From Aquabacter sp. (lineage in GTDB: Bacteria; Pseudomonadota; Alphaproteobacteria; Rhizobiales; Xanthobacteraceae), in contig JASBUY010000471.1 in assembly GCA_030147645.1 (NCBI GenBank), positions 1 through 7,144 of the forward strand: a stretch of 7,144 bases of DNA. The letters run 5' to 3'. Positions within the stretch are counted from its first letter, which is position 1. The number at the start of each line of letters is the position of its first letter. Positions 1-5,140 of this stretch are shown in pieces. The notes under the pieces are model-generated. The model ran no database searches. It was not told where the DNA came from and saw only the letters and a program-made list of their open reading frames with translations. A program made the translations under genes and the position numbers.

Positions 1-449
1 CCGAGCATGCCGTCCGACTGCAAAGTCCGCTTATGCGCGCCATCACCACGTGCGCCGCCATACAGCACGCCGAGCACCGGCGCATAGACCACGCCGAGCA
101 CCGGCTCACCGTGTTCGATGAGCGCGATATTCACCGTGAACTCGCCATTGCGCGAGACGAATTCGCGGGTTCCGTCCAACGGGTCCACCAGGAAGAAGCA
201 GCCGCAGGCGGCAGGGCAGTGGCCAGCGGCCACCTGCTCTTCCGCCACGACGGGGACACCGGGGGCGAGGCGGGCCAGCCCTTCCAGGATCACGGCTTCC
301 GCGCGGGTGTCGGCCAGCGTCACGGCCGAGGCGTCCGCCTTGCGCGCCACCTCGAAATCCGTCGCATAGACCGACAGAATCTCCCGCCCGGCCGCCACCG
401 CGAGGCGTTCCAGGTCGGGCAGAAGCGAGGTCAGAGCGGGCAGGGTCAT
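1..449 (-). CDS. cysQ: 3'(2'),5'-bisphosphate nucleotidase CysQ, partial (C-terminus beyond window)
   Basis: Reading the minus strand from the ATG at 449 gives 149 codons that stay open to the left edge, so roughly the last 45% of a typical 260-280 residue protein is missing. The product belongs to the inositol monophosphatase superfamily. CysQ enzymes remove the 3' phosphate from adenosine 3',5'-bisphosphate, a by-product of sulfate assimilation, in a Mg2+-dependent reaction. Visible signatures are KADASAVTLAD (about 37-47), the acidic pair E70-E71 after PVVA, and the metal-binding motif DPLDGTREF (89-97). The REF ending is typical of CysQ rather than SuhB, whose motif usually ends NF. The conserved WD(H)AAG motif should lie outside the window. 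The start is bounded by an in-frame TAA at 477-479; a TTG four codons upstream is a less likely alternative. The Shine-Dalgarno is weak. The family assignment is firm; substrate preference for PAP over inositol phosphates is inferred. Confidence 0.9.
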   Translation of the reverse strand, partial: MTLPALTSLLPDLERLAVAAGREILSVYATDFEVARKADASAVTLADTRAEAVILEGLARLAPGVPVVAEEQVAAGHCPAACGCFFLVDPLDGTREFVSRNGEFTVNIALIEHGEPVLGVVYAPVLGVLYGGARGDGAHKRTLQSDGML

Positions 450-668
450 GCCGGGATCCAAAGGAGACTGGCGTCCTTAGCGCCGCCGTGTCTGGTTTGC
501 AAGATTTCTCGGGAATTACCAAAATTCACACGAGACATACGTATTATCGGAGATCGCTGGTCGGCAACATTTCCCGGGACCCTGCCGTCTTCTTGTTATA
601 AGGACACGCCATCTTGTCGGCGACGACAGCGGCGCGGCTGGCACACAGCTGCTCGAAGGATTTGGACC
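450..668. promoter_or_regulatory. Divergent intergenic region between cysQ and ugd
   Basis: These 219 bases should hold the promoters of both divergent genes. The stretch from about 500 to 605 is clearly richer in A+T than the flanking genes. TTATAA at 596-601 could be a -10 for ugd, but no good -35 sits at the right distance. On the minus strand GATAAT (complement of about 543-548) could be a -10 for cysQ. Two short palindromes are present: ATACGTAT at 537-544 and TCCCGGGA at 572-579. The ugd Shine-Dalgarno GAAGGA is at 655-660. Individual promoter elements are not certain. Open frames that cross this region are extensions of frames inside ugd or cysQ and are not supported as genes. Confidence 0.4.
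504..579 (+). repeat. Pair of 11-bp near-identical direct repeats, ATTTCYCGGGA
   Basis: ATTTCTCGGGA at 504-514 and ATTTCCCGGGA at 569-579 match at 10 of 11 positions and are 65 bp apart, about six helical turns. The second copy contains the palindrome TCCCGGGA. Their position in the divergent cysQ/ugd intergenic region would suit a transcription factor site, but a chance match cannot be excluded and no known operator is recognised. Confidence 0.25.
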
Positions 669-2015
669 ATGCGCGTTGCAATGATCGGTACCGGCTATGT
701 GGGGCTGGTCTCGGGTGCTTGCTTTGCCGATTTCGGCCATCACGTAACCTGCATCGACAAGGATGCCTCCAAGATCGAGATGCTGCGCGAGGGGCGCATT
801 CCCATTTTCGAGCCGGGCCTCGACGAATTGGTGGCGCGCAACAAGGCGGCGGGGCGGCTCGATTTCGACACCGATCTGACCCGCGCCGTGAAGGAAGCCG
901 AGGCGGTCTTCATCGCCGTGGGCACGCCGTCGCGCCGGGGCGATGGCCATGCGGACCTCTCTTATGTGTTCGCCGCCGCGCGGGAGATCGCGAATGTGGC
1001 CGAGGGCTATACGGTGGTGGTCACCAAATCCACGGTTCCGGTGGGCACAGGCGACGAAGTCGAACGGGTGATCCGCGAGGCGCGGCCGGACGCCGATATT
1101 TCCGTTGTGTCGAACCCGGAATTCCTCCGCGAAGGCGCGGCGATCGAGGATTTCAAGCGCCCCGACCGCGTCGTGGTGGGCACCGAGGACCCGCGCGCGC
1201 GGGCCGTGATGTCCGCGCTCTACCGGCCGCTCTCGCTCAACAATCTGCCGCTCATGTTCACCGCCCGGCGCACCTCCGAGCTGATCAAATATGCCGGCAA
1301 CGCCTTCCTCGCCATGAAGATCACCTTCATCAACGAGATGGCCGACCTGTGCGAACAGGTGGGCGCCAATGTGCAGGACGTGGCGCGCGGCATCGGCCTC
1401 GACAATCGCATCGGCCCGAAATTCCTTCATGCCGGCCCCGGCTATGGCGGCTCCTGCTTCCCGAAGGATACCTTGGCCCTGACGCGGACCGCACAGCAGG
1501 CCGGCGCGCCGCTGCGCATCATCGAGACGGTGGTGGCCGTCAATGATGTGCGCAAGCTCGCCATCGCGCGCAAGGTGGAGAAGGCGCTGAACGGGCAGGT
1601 GAGGGGAAAGACCATCGCGGTCCTCGGCCTCACCTTCAAACCCAATACCGACGACATGCGTGAAAGCCCGGCCATCTCCATCATCAATGCCCTGATCGAC
1701 AAGGGCATGCAGGTGCGTGCCTATGATCCGGAGGGCATGGAAGAGGCCAAGCGGCTGCTGCCGGCCTCGGTATTCTACGGCACGGGTCCCTATGAGGTGG
1801 CCGAGGGCGCGGACTGCCTGGTTATCATCACCGAATGGGACGCGTTCCGCGCGCTCGATTTTGAGCGCCTGAAGACCATCATGCGCCAACCTGTTCTGGT
1901 GGATCTGCGCAACATCTATGTGCCCGAGCAGATGGCGCAGCTCGGCTTTGCCTATGAGAGTGTCGGCCGTCCCACCGGGGCTCCGGCCGAGTCCCAGCTC
2001 ACCGCCGCGGAATAG
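669..2015 (+). CDS. ugd: UDP-glucose 6-dehydrogenase
   Basis: This 448-residue cytoplasmic enzyme oxidises UDP-glucose to UDP-glucuronate with two NAD+, supplying precursors for exopolysaccharide, capsule or LPS. The domains are in the usual order. An N-terminal Rossmann NAD-binding domain opens MRVAMIGTGYVGLVSG, with GxGxxG at 7-12 and GTP at 85-87. KSTVPVGT (120-127) and NPEFLREG (149-156) follow. The central helical dimerisation and active-site domain has ELIKYAGNAFLA (204-215; Lys207 and Asn211). The catalytic cysteine is Cys263 in GPGYGGSCFPKD (256-267). The C-terminal UDP-binding domain has GLTFKPNTDDMRES (320-333). Length and all active-site motifs match a complete type II Ugd. The ATG at 669 is chosen because GAAGGA lies 8 bp upstream and the domain begins there; the frame is open upstream to 33, but that extension encodes no recognisable protein. 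It stands alone, divergent from cysQ, and a hairpin at 2019-2037 follows. Confidence 0.96.
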   Translation: MRVAMIGTGYVGLVSGACFADFGHHVTCIDKDASKIEMLREGRIPIFEPGLDELVARNKAAGRLDFDTDLTRAVKEAEAVFIAVGTPSRRGDGHADLSYVFAAAREIANVAEGYTVVVTKSTVPVGTGDEVERVIREARPDADISVVSNPEFLREGAAIEDFKRPDRVVVGTEDPRARAVMSALYRPLSLNNLPLMFTARRTSELIKYAGNAFLAMKITFINEMADLCEQVGANVQDVARGIGLDNRIGPKFLHAGPGYGGSCFPKDTLALTRTAQQAGAPLRIIETVVAVNDVRKLAIARKVEKALNGQVRGKTIAVLGLTFKPNTDDMRESPAISIINALIDKGMQVRAYDPEGMEEAKRLLPASVFYGTGPYEVAEGADCLVIITEWDAFRALDFERLKTIMRQPVLVDLRNIYVPEQMAQLGFAYESVGRPTGAPAESQLTAAE

Positions 2016-2018
2016 AGC

Positions 2019-2037
2019 AGGGCGGTCGCACCGCCCT
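2019..2037 (+). terminator. GC-rich hairpin after ugd
   Basis: AGGGCGGT at 2019-2026 pairs perfectly with ACCGCCCT at 2030-2037 around a 3-base CGC loop, four bases after the ugd stop. Only TTCCCC-like sequence follows (TCC at 2038-2040), so the U-tract is weak. It is probably a rho-independent or partial terminator that separates ugd from the stress promoter just downstream. Confidence 0.6.
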
Positions 2038-2049
2038 TCCCCGGATGGC

Positions 2050-2074
2050 GGAACACTTGGCCCCGCAAGGCGTT
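2050..2074 (+). promoter_or_regulatory. EcfG (general stress sigma factor) promoter for the DUF892 gene
   Basis: GGAAC at 2050-2054 and CGTT at 2071-2074 are separated by exactly 16 bases. This matches the known alphaproteobacterial EcfG consensus GGAAC-N16/17-CGTT, the promoter class under PhyR-NepR-EcfG control. It lies about 60 bp upstream of the ATG at 2135, so transcription would begin near 2081-2084 and leave a leader of about 50 bases. I looked for other GGAAC/GTTCC occurrences in the window and found none with a correctly spaced CGTT/AACG partner. The site also argues against translation starting at the upstream in-frame ATG at 2045. The sequence match is observed; use of the promoter is inferred. 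Confidence 0.75.
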
Positions 2075-2134
2075 CGGAAGGCAGGCGGCGAACGGCTCGT
2101 CCGCCCCAGCCGAACATCGAACGGGAGCACCGCC

Positions 2135-2641
2135 ATGGGACTTTTCTCGAAAGACATTCAGACCATGGACGATCTGTTCGTCCATACCCTTCGTGACATC
2201 TATTACGCGGAGAAGCGCATCCTCAAAGCGCTGCCCAAGATGATCGACAAGGCCGGCGACCCCGGTCTGAAGCAGGCCTTCAAGGCGCATCTGGCTGAAA
2301 CGGAAGGCCACGTGACCCGCCTCGAAGAGGTGTTCCGCATGCATGGCGCTGAAGCCAAGACGGTGACGTGCCCTGCGATCGACGGCATCATCGACGAAGC
2401 GGAAGAGATCGCCGGCGAAGTGGCCGACCAGGAAGTGCTCGATGCGGCCCTCGCCGCCGCCGCGCAGGCGGTGGAGCATTACGAAATGACCCGCTATGGC
2501 AGCCTCGCCGCCTGGGCCCGTCGCTTGGGCCGCGCCGACTGCGCGAGCGTGCTCGAAAAGACGCTTGCCGAGGAGAAGGCGGCCGACAAGAAGCTCACCG
2601 ACATCGCGGAATCCAAGCTGAACATCCGCGCGGCGGAATAA
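2135..2641 (+). CDS. Ferritin-like DUF892 (YciE/YciF-type) stress protein
   Basis: A 168-residue protein of the DUF892 family, whose members form four-helix ferritin-like bundles with a carboxylate/histidine di-metal site. It opens MGLFSKDIQTMDDLFVHTLR. Helix 1 holds DIYYAEKRIL (21-30; Glu26), helix 2 AHLAETEGHVTRLEEVF (51-67; Glu55 and His59), helix 3 AVEHYEMTRYGSL (112-124; Glu114) and helix 4 LEKTLAEEKAADKKL (140-154; Glu146/147). These acidic and His residues sit where the family's metal ligands are expected. YciE/YciF proteins are associated with osmotic and general stress, but their biochemical role is not settled. The start at 2135 follows GGGAG (2123-2127) with 7-bp spacing and fits the family N-terminus; an in-frame ATG at 2045 would overlap the promoter. 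The gene forms its own unit between the EcfG promoter and a terminator. No signal peptide or membrane segment is seen, so it is probably cytoplasmic. Confidence 0.92.
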   Translation: MGLFSKDIQTMDDLFVHTLRDIYYAEKRILKALPKMIDKAGDPGLKQAFKAHLAETEGHVTRLEEVFRMHGAEAKTVTCPAIDGIIDEAEEIAGEVADQEVLDAALAAAAQAVEHYEMTRYGSLAAWARRLGRADCASVLEKTLAEEKAADKKLTDIAESKLNIRAAE

Positions 2642-2659
2642 GCGGATCGCGACTTGAAG

Positions 2660-2688
2660 AGGGGCGGCGTTCCGGCGCCGCCCTTTCT
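2660..2688 (+). terminator. Rho-independent terminator of the DUF892 gene
   Basis: GGGCGGCG at 2662-2669 pairs with CGCCGCCC at 2676-2683 around a 6-base TTCCGG loop. The stem can extend by a G-T pair and an A-T pair to 2660/2685. TTTCTC follows directly. It begins about 19 bp after the stop codon at 2641 and is the best terminator in the window. Confidence 0.8.
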
Positions 2689-2689
2689 C

Positions 2690-2749
2690 AATCCCATAAG
2701 ATTCGCATAAGAGATATTATGGAATATAAATTGGTGTTTTGAGGCAGGG
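2690..2749. other. AT-rich intergenic patch with CATAAGA repeats and a 7-codon frame
   Basis: About 50 bases here are far richer in A+T than anything else in the window. CATAAGA occurs at 2695-2701 and again at 2706-2712, exactly 11 bp apart, which is about one helical turn. TATTAT at 2715-2720 resembles a -10 element but has no convincing -35. An ATG at 2719 opens a seven-codon frame (MEYKLVF, stop 2740-2742) preceded by AAGAGAT. It is too short to call as a gene. The patch lies after the DUF892 terminator and beyond the 3' end of minus-strand uxuA, so neither neighbour needs a promoter here. It could drive an unannotated small RNA or a transcript antisense to uxuA, or be a remnant of imported DNA. 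Confidence 0.3.
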
Positions 2750-2772
2750 ACTTGGCCCTACCTACGGCCAGT
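2750..2772 (-). terminator. Possible weak terminator hairpin downstream of uxuA
   Basis: On the minus strand ACTGGCC (complement of 2766-2772) can pair with GGCC-A-AGT (2750-2757) with one bulged base and an 8-base loop. It lies about 50 bases beyond the uxuA stop. There is no U-tract, so this is only a candidate end for the uxuA transcript. I found no better hairpin between 2743 and 2821. Confidence 0.25.
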
Positions 2773-2821
2773 GGACCGATGGCGGCAGGCTCCATCCCCG
2801 CAACCGATCCGGGCCGCCTCT

Positions 2822-4018
2822 TCAGGTCCGGTCCAGCGTTTCGACGGCGCGCATCACGCCGCGCAGCTCCGCGAGCCCGCGCAGACGGCCGATGGCCGTG
2901 TAACCGGGATTGGTGCGCTTGGTGAGTGCGAGATCGTCCAGCATGCGGTGGCCGTGATCGGGCCGGAAGACAATCTTCTCTCCCTGTGGCCGAGACCGGT
3001 CTTCCCGCAGCAGAGCGCGCACGACCGCCACCATGTCCACGTCGCCGTCCAGATGATCGGCCTCATGGAAAGACAGGCCGTCCGGTGCCCGCTTGGTGGC
3101 GCGCAGATGGGCGAACGCGATGCGCGGCCCAAATTTTCTGACCATCTCGGGAAGATCATTGTCCGGGCGCACGCCGAGCGATCCGGTGCAGAAGCACATG
3201 CCGTTGGCCTTGGAGGGCACGGCATCGAACAAAGCGGCATAATCCTCCGCATGGGAGGCGATGCGCGGCAATCCGAACAAGGGGCGCGGCGGATCGTCAG
3301 GGTGCAGGGTCAGCGTGACTCCCAGTTGCTCTGCGACCGGCGTAACCCGCTCCAGAAACGCCACCAGATGTGCGCGCAGGCGCGGCGCATCAATGCCCTC
3401 GTAGGCCCGCAACTTCTCACGGAAACCTTCGAGGGTCAGCGGCTCGGTGGTCGAACCCGGGAGGGCGCTCGCGATCACGCGCACCAATTCGGCCTGGTCG
3501 TCCTCGGTCATGGCCTCGTAGGCGGCACGCGCGCGCGCCTTGGCGGCATCGTCATAGGCCGCATCCGCACCCGGGCGCTTCAGCAGGAACAGCTCGAACG
3601 CGGCATAGCGATCCTGGTCGAACCGCAGCGCCTTGGCTCCGTTTGGCAATTCCCATTCGAGATCGGTTCGCGCCCAGTCGATCACCGGCATGAAATTGTA
3701 GCAGATGATGCGGATTCCGCAGCGCGCCACCGCCTCCAGGCTGGCGATCCAGGCCTCGATTGATGCGTTCGCCTTGCCGCCGAGGCGCTTCACGTCGTCC
3801 GGGATCGGGATGGATTCCACCACGCTCCAGGTGAGGCGCGTGCGATGGGGCGCCGCCTCCTCGATTTCCCATTGGCGCCGCGCGACCTCCGCCTCCGTCC
3901 AAGCGGTGCCGATGGGCACGTGATGCAGCGCCGTCACCACGTCGCTGGCCCCGGCCTGGCGCACATCATCGAGACTGACCGGATCATCCGGCCCGTACCA
4001 CCGCCACCCTTCACGCAT
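2822..4018 (-). CDS. uxuA: Mannonate dehydratase
   Basis: UxuA dehydrates D-mannonate to 2-keto-3-deoxy-D-gluconate in the hexuronate (glucuronate/fructuronate) degradation pathway. It is a cytoplasmic, metal-dependent TIM-barrel enzyme. The 398 residues match the usual full length of about 390-400. The N-terminus MREGWRWYGPDDPVSL is family-typical. Conserved blocks are YNFMPVIDWARTDL (107-120), LHPDDPPRPLFGLPRI (238-253), NGMCFCTGSLG (272-282; Cys275 and Cys277), HLRATKR (304-310), FHEADHLDGDVDM (317-329) and FRPDHGHRM (351-359). These carry the His, Cys and Asp residues expected at the metal site, and none looks lost. The Shine-Dalgarno GGGAGAAG (complement of 4023-4030) lies just before the ATG. 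It follows the MBL-fold gene by 57 bp on the same strand, so co-transcription is possible. TTGACA (complement of 4059-4064) in the gap has no matching -10. No uxuB, uxaC, kdgK, GntR regulator or sugar transporter is in view. Confidence 0.95.
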   Translation of the reverse strand: MREGWRWYGPDDPVSLDDVRQAGASDVVTALHHVPIGTAWTEAEVARRQWEIEEAAPHRTRLTWSVVESIPIPDDVKRLGGKANASIEAWIASLEAVARCGIRIICYNFMPVIDWARTDLEWELPNGAKALRFDQDRYAAFELFLLKRPGADAAYDDAAKARARAAYEAMTEDDQAELVRVIASALPGSTTEPLTLEGFREKLRAYEGIDAPRLRAHLVAFLERVTPVAEQLGVTLTLHPDDPPRPLFGLPRIASHAEDYAALFDAVPSKANGMCFCTGSLGVRPDNDLPEMVRKFGPRIAFAHLRATKRAPDGLSFHEADHLDGDVDMVAVVRALLREDRSRPQGEKIVFRPDHGHRMLDDLALTKRTNPGYTAIGRLRGLAELRGVMRAVETLDRT

Positions 4019-4075
4019 CAGACTTCTCCCAGGCCCGAGCTGCGGACCCTCGATTTCGTGTCAACCGGCGAAGGA

Positions 4076-4900
4076 TCAGCGGCCCGCCGGCGCGGCGGAC
4101 CCGTCCTCGCTCTCGAACGTCATCATGTCATAGGCCGGCACCACCCCCTCCGGCAGCCGCGCGGCCAAGGCGTCGTAATCCAGGTCGGTATGAAGGTTCG
4201 TGAGGATGGCCCGCCGCGCCCGCAAGGTCGCGATATGGTCCAGCGCCTCCTGGACGGTGAAATGGGTCGGATGGGGCTGATCGCGCAACGCGTCCAAAAT
4301 CCAGATATCGAGCCCGTGCAGATGATCCAGGCTGTTGGCGGGAAAGGCGCTGACGTCGCTCGAATAGGCCACGTCCCCGAAGCGGAACCCGAAGGAATCG
4401 ATATCGCCGTGGTGCTGGCGGAACGGCAGGGCGGAGATGACGCCCCCTGCCCCTTTCACATCGATGCTCCGCCCTTCATGAAAGCGGTGCTCCTGAAGGA
4501 TGGGCGGATAGCTGCCGCCCGCGGGCGTCTGGAAGCAATAAGCGAACCGGGCATGCAGGGCGGCCGAGGTCTCTTCATCAATATAGGCATCGATGCGCCG
4601 GCGGTTATGGATCACCAGTGGGCGGATATCATCCACGCCATGGGTGTGGTCCGCATGGGCGTGGGTGAAGAGGATGGCGTCGATATCGGTGACCTTGGCG
4701 TCGAGCAATTGCTCACGCAGATCGGGAGAGGTGTCCACCAAAACGGTCGTCGTTCCGCCCGGGCCGCGGCGCTGAACCAGAAGCGAACAGCGGCGCCGGC
4801 GATTGCGCGGATTGTCCGGGTTGCACGCGCCCCATCCCTGCCCCACCCGCGGCACCCCGCCCGATGAACCGCAGCCGAGGATCGTGAAGGTCAAAGACAT
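4076..4900 (-). CDS. MBL-fold metallohydrolase (PhnP-like phosphodiesterase family)
   Basis: A 274-residue metallo-beta-lactamase-fold hydrolase with a complete di-metal site: THAHADH (79-85; His80, His82, Asp84, His85), a downstream His in RQHHGD (161-166), Asp182 in YSSD, and His237 in LTNLHTDLDY (233-242). The N-terminus MSLTFTILGCGSSGGVP, with WGAC at 23-26 and a Cys at 38, is typical of the PhnP/PqqB-like branch, where extra cysteines and histidines may hold a structural zinc. PhnP itself cleaves 5-phosphoribosyl 1,2-cyclic phosphate. No phosphonate genes are nearby, so the substrate here is unknown and a cyclic phosphodiester is only an inference. In many alphaproteobacteria a similar protein is encoded beside tatD and metG; neither is in this window. 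The ATG at 4900 is preferred over an in-frame start at 4945 because the family domain begins there and GGAG precedes it by 5 bases. uxuA lies downstream and may share the transcript. Confidence 0.9.
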   Translation of the reverse strand: MSLTFTILGCGSSGGVPRVGQGWGACNPDNPRNRRRRCSLLVQRRGPGGTTTVLVDTSPDLREQLLDAKVTDIDAILFTHAHADHTHGVDDIRPLVIHNRRRIDAYIDEETSAALHARFAYCFQTPAGGSYPPILQEHRFHEGRSIDVKGAGGVISALPFRQHHGDIDSFGFRFGDVAYSSDVSAFPANSLDHLHGLDIWILDALRDQPHPTHFTVQEALDHIATLRARRAILTNLHTDLDYDALAARLPEGVVPAYDMMTFESEDGSAAPAGR

Positions 4901-4916
4901 GGCAGCTCCGCAGCAT

Positions 4917-4935
4917 GCCCGCGCCTGTCGCGGGC
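4917..4935 (-). promoter_or_regulatory. Leader hairpin just upstream of the MBL-fold gene
   Basis: GCCCGCG (4917-4923) and CGCGGGC (4929-4935) form a perfect 7-bp stem with a 5-base loop. On the minus strand it ends 16 bases before the ATG, immediately before the ribosome binding site. No U-tract follows, so it is unlikely to be a terminator. It could influence translation or be incidental in GC-rich DNA. Confidence 0.3.
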
Positions 4936-5001
4936 GACGGACCACAGGGCCGCGCGCAGACGAGGGATCTCTTCTTCCCCTCTAGCCGGGCGCGGGGCGC
5001 G

Positions 5002-5031
5002 CATAAAGCCCTGCGGCGGATTTGTGCGCAA
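5002..5031 (-). promoter_or_regulatory. Candidate sigma70-type promoter for the MBL-fold gene
   Basis: On the minus strand TTGCGC (complement of 5026-5031) and TTTATG (complement of 5002-5007) are separated by 18 bases. Each matches the housekeeping consensus in part. Transcription would start near 4995, giving a leader of about 95 bases that contains the 4917-4935 hairpin. This is the only plausible element I see in the 240-bp divergent gap (4901-5140). No convincing plus-strand promoter for the membrane protein is visible there. Confidence 0.3.
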
Positions 5032-5140
5032 CCAACTGGCGCGAGATGCGTTGTCCGCAAGCTCTGCCATTGCGGCGGATCACGCGGTGGGCTTGGGCCG
5101 GCCATCGCTTCACCGACCCATCTCGGGAGCTTCGAGCATC

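Noticed and set aside
65..105. Direct repeat CACGCCGAGCACCGGC inside cysQ, 24 bp apart
   Set aside because: It encodes PVLGV twice in a region where CysQ proteins normally read PVLGVVYAP followed by a similar strand, so codon choice and protein sequence account for it.
33..668. Upstream in-frame extension of ugd giving a 660-residue protein
   Set aside because: The extra 212 residues run antisense through cysQ and across the intergenic region, with no protein-like features. The Rossmann domain and ribosome binding site place the start at 669.
516..2117. A 533-codon open frame on the minus strand, antisense to ugd
   Set aside because: It mirrors the whole ugd gene, has low-complexity His/Arg/Gly/Asp composition and no recognisable domain. 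Long antisense frames are expected opposite GC-rich genes.
2719..2742. Seven-codon frame MEYKLVF as a small peptide gene or leader peptide
   Set aside because: It is too short to support, and no downstream gene exists on that strand for it to regulate. It is mentioned only as part of the AT-rich patch.
2771..3763. A 330-codon plus-strand frame opposite uxuA, and similar frames opposite the MBL gene (3845-4867) and the transporter (5960-6955 minus)
   Set aside because: All are shadows of genes with full conserved motifs on the other strand and show no family resemblance themselves.
4059..4064. Perfect TTGACA on the minus strand between the MBL gene and uxuA
   Set aside because: At 17-18 bp spacing the -10 position reads AGCTCG or GCTCGG, which is far from consensus, so I do not call a uxuA promoter.
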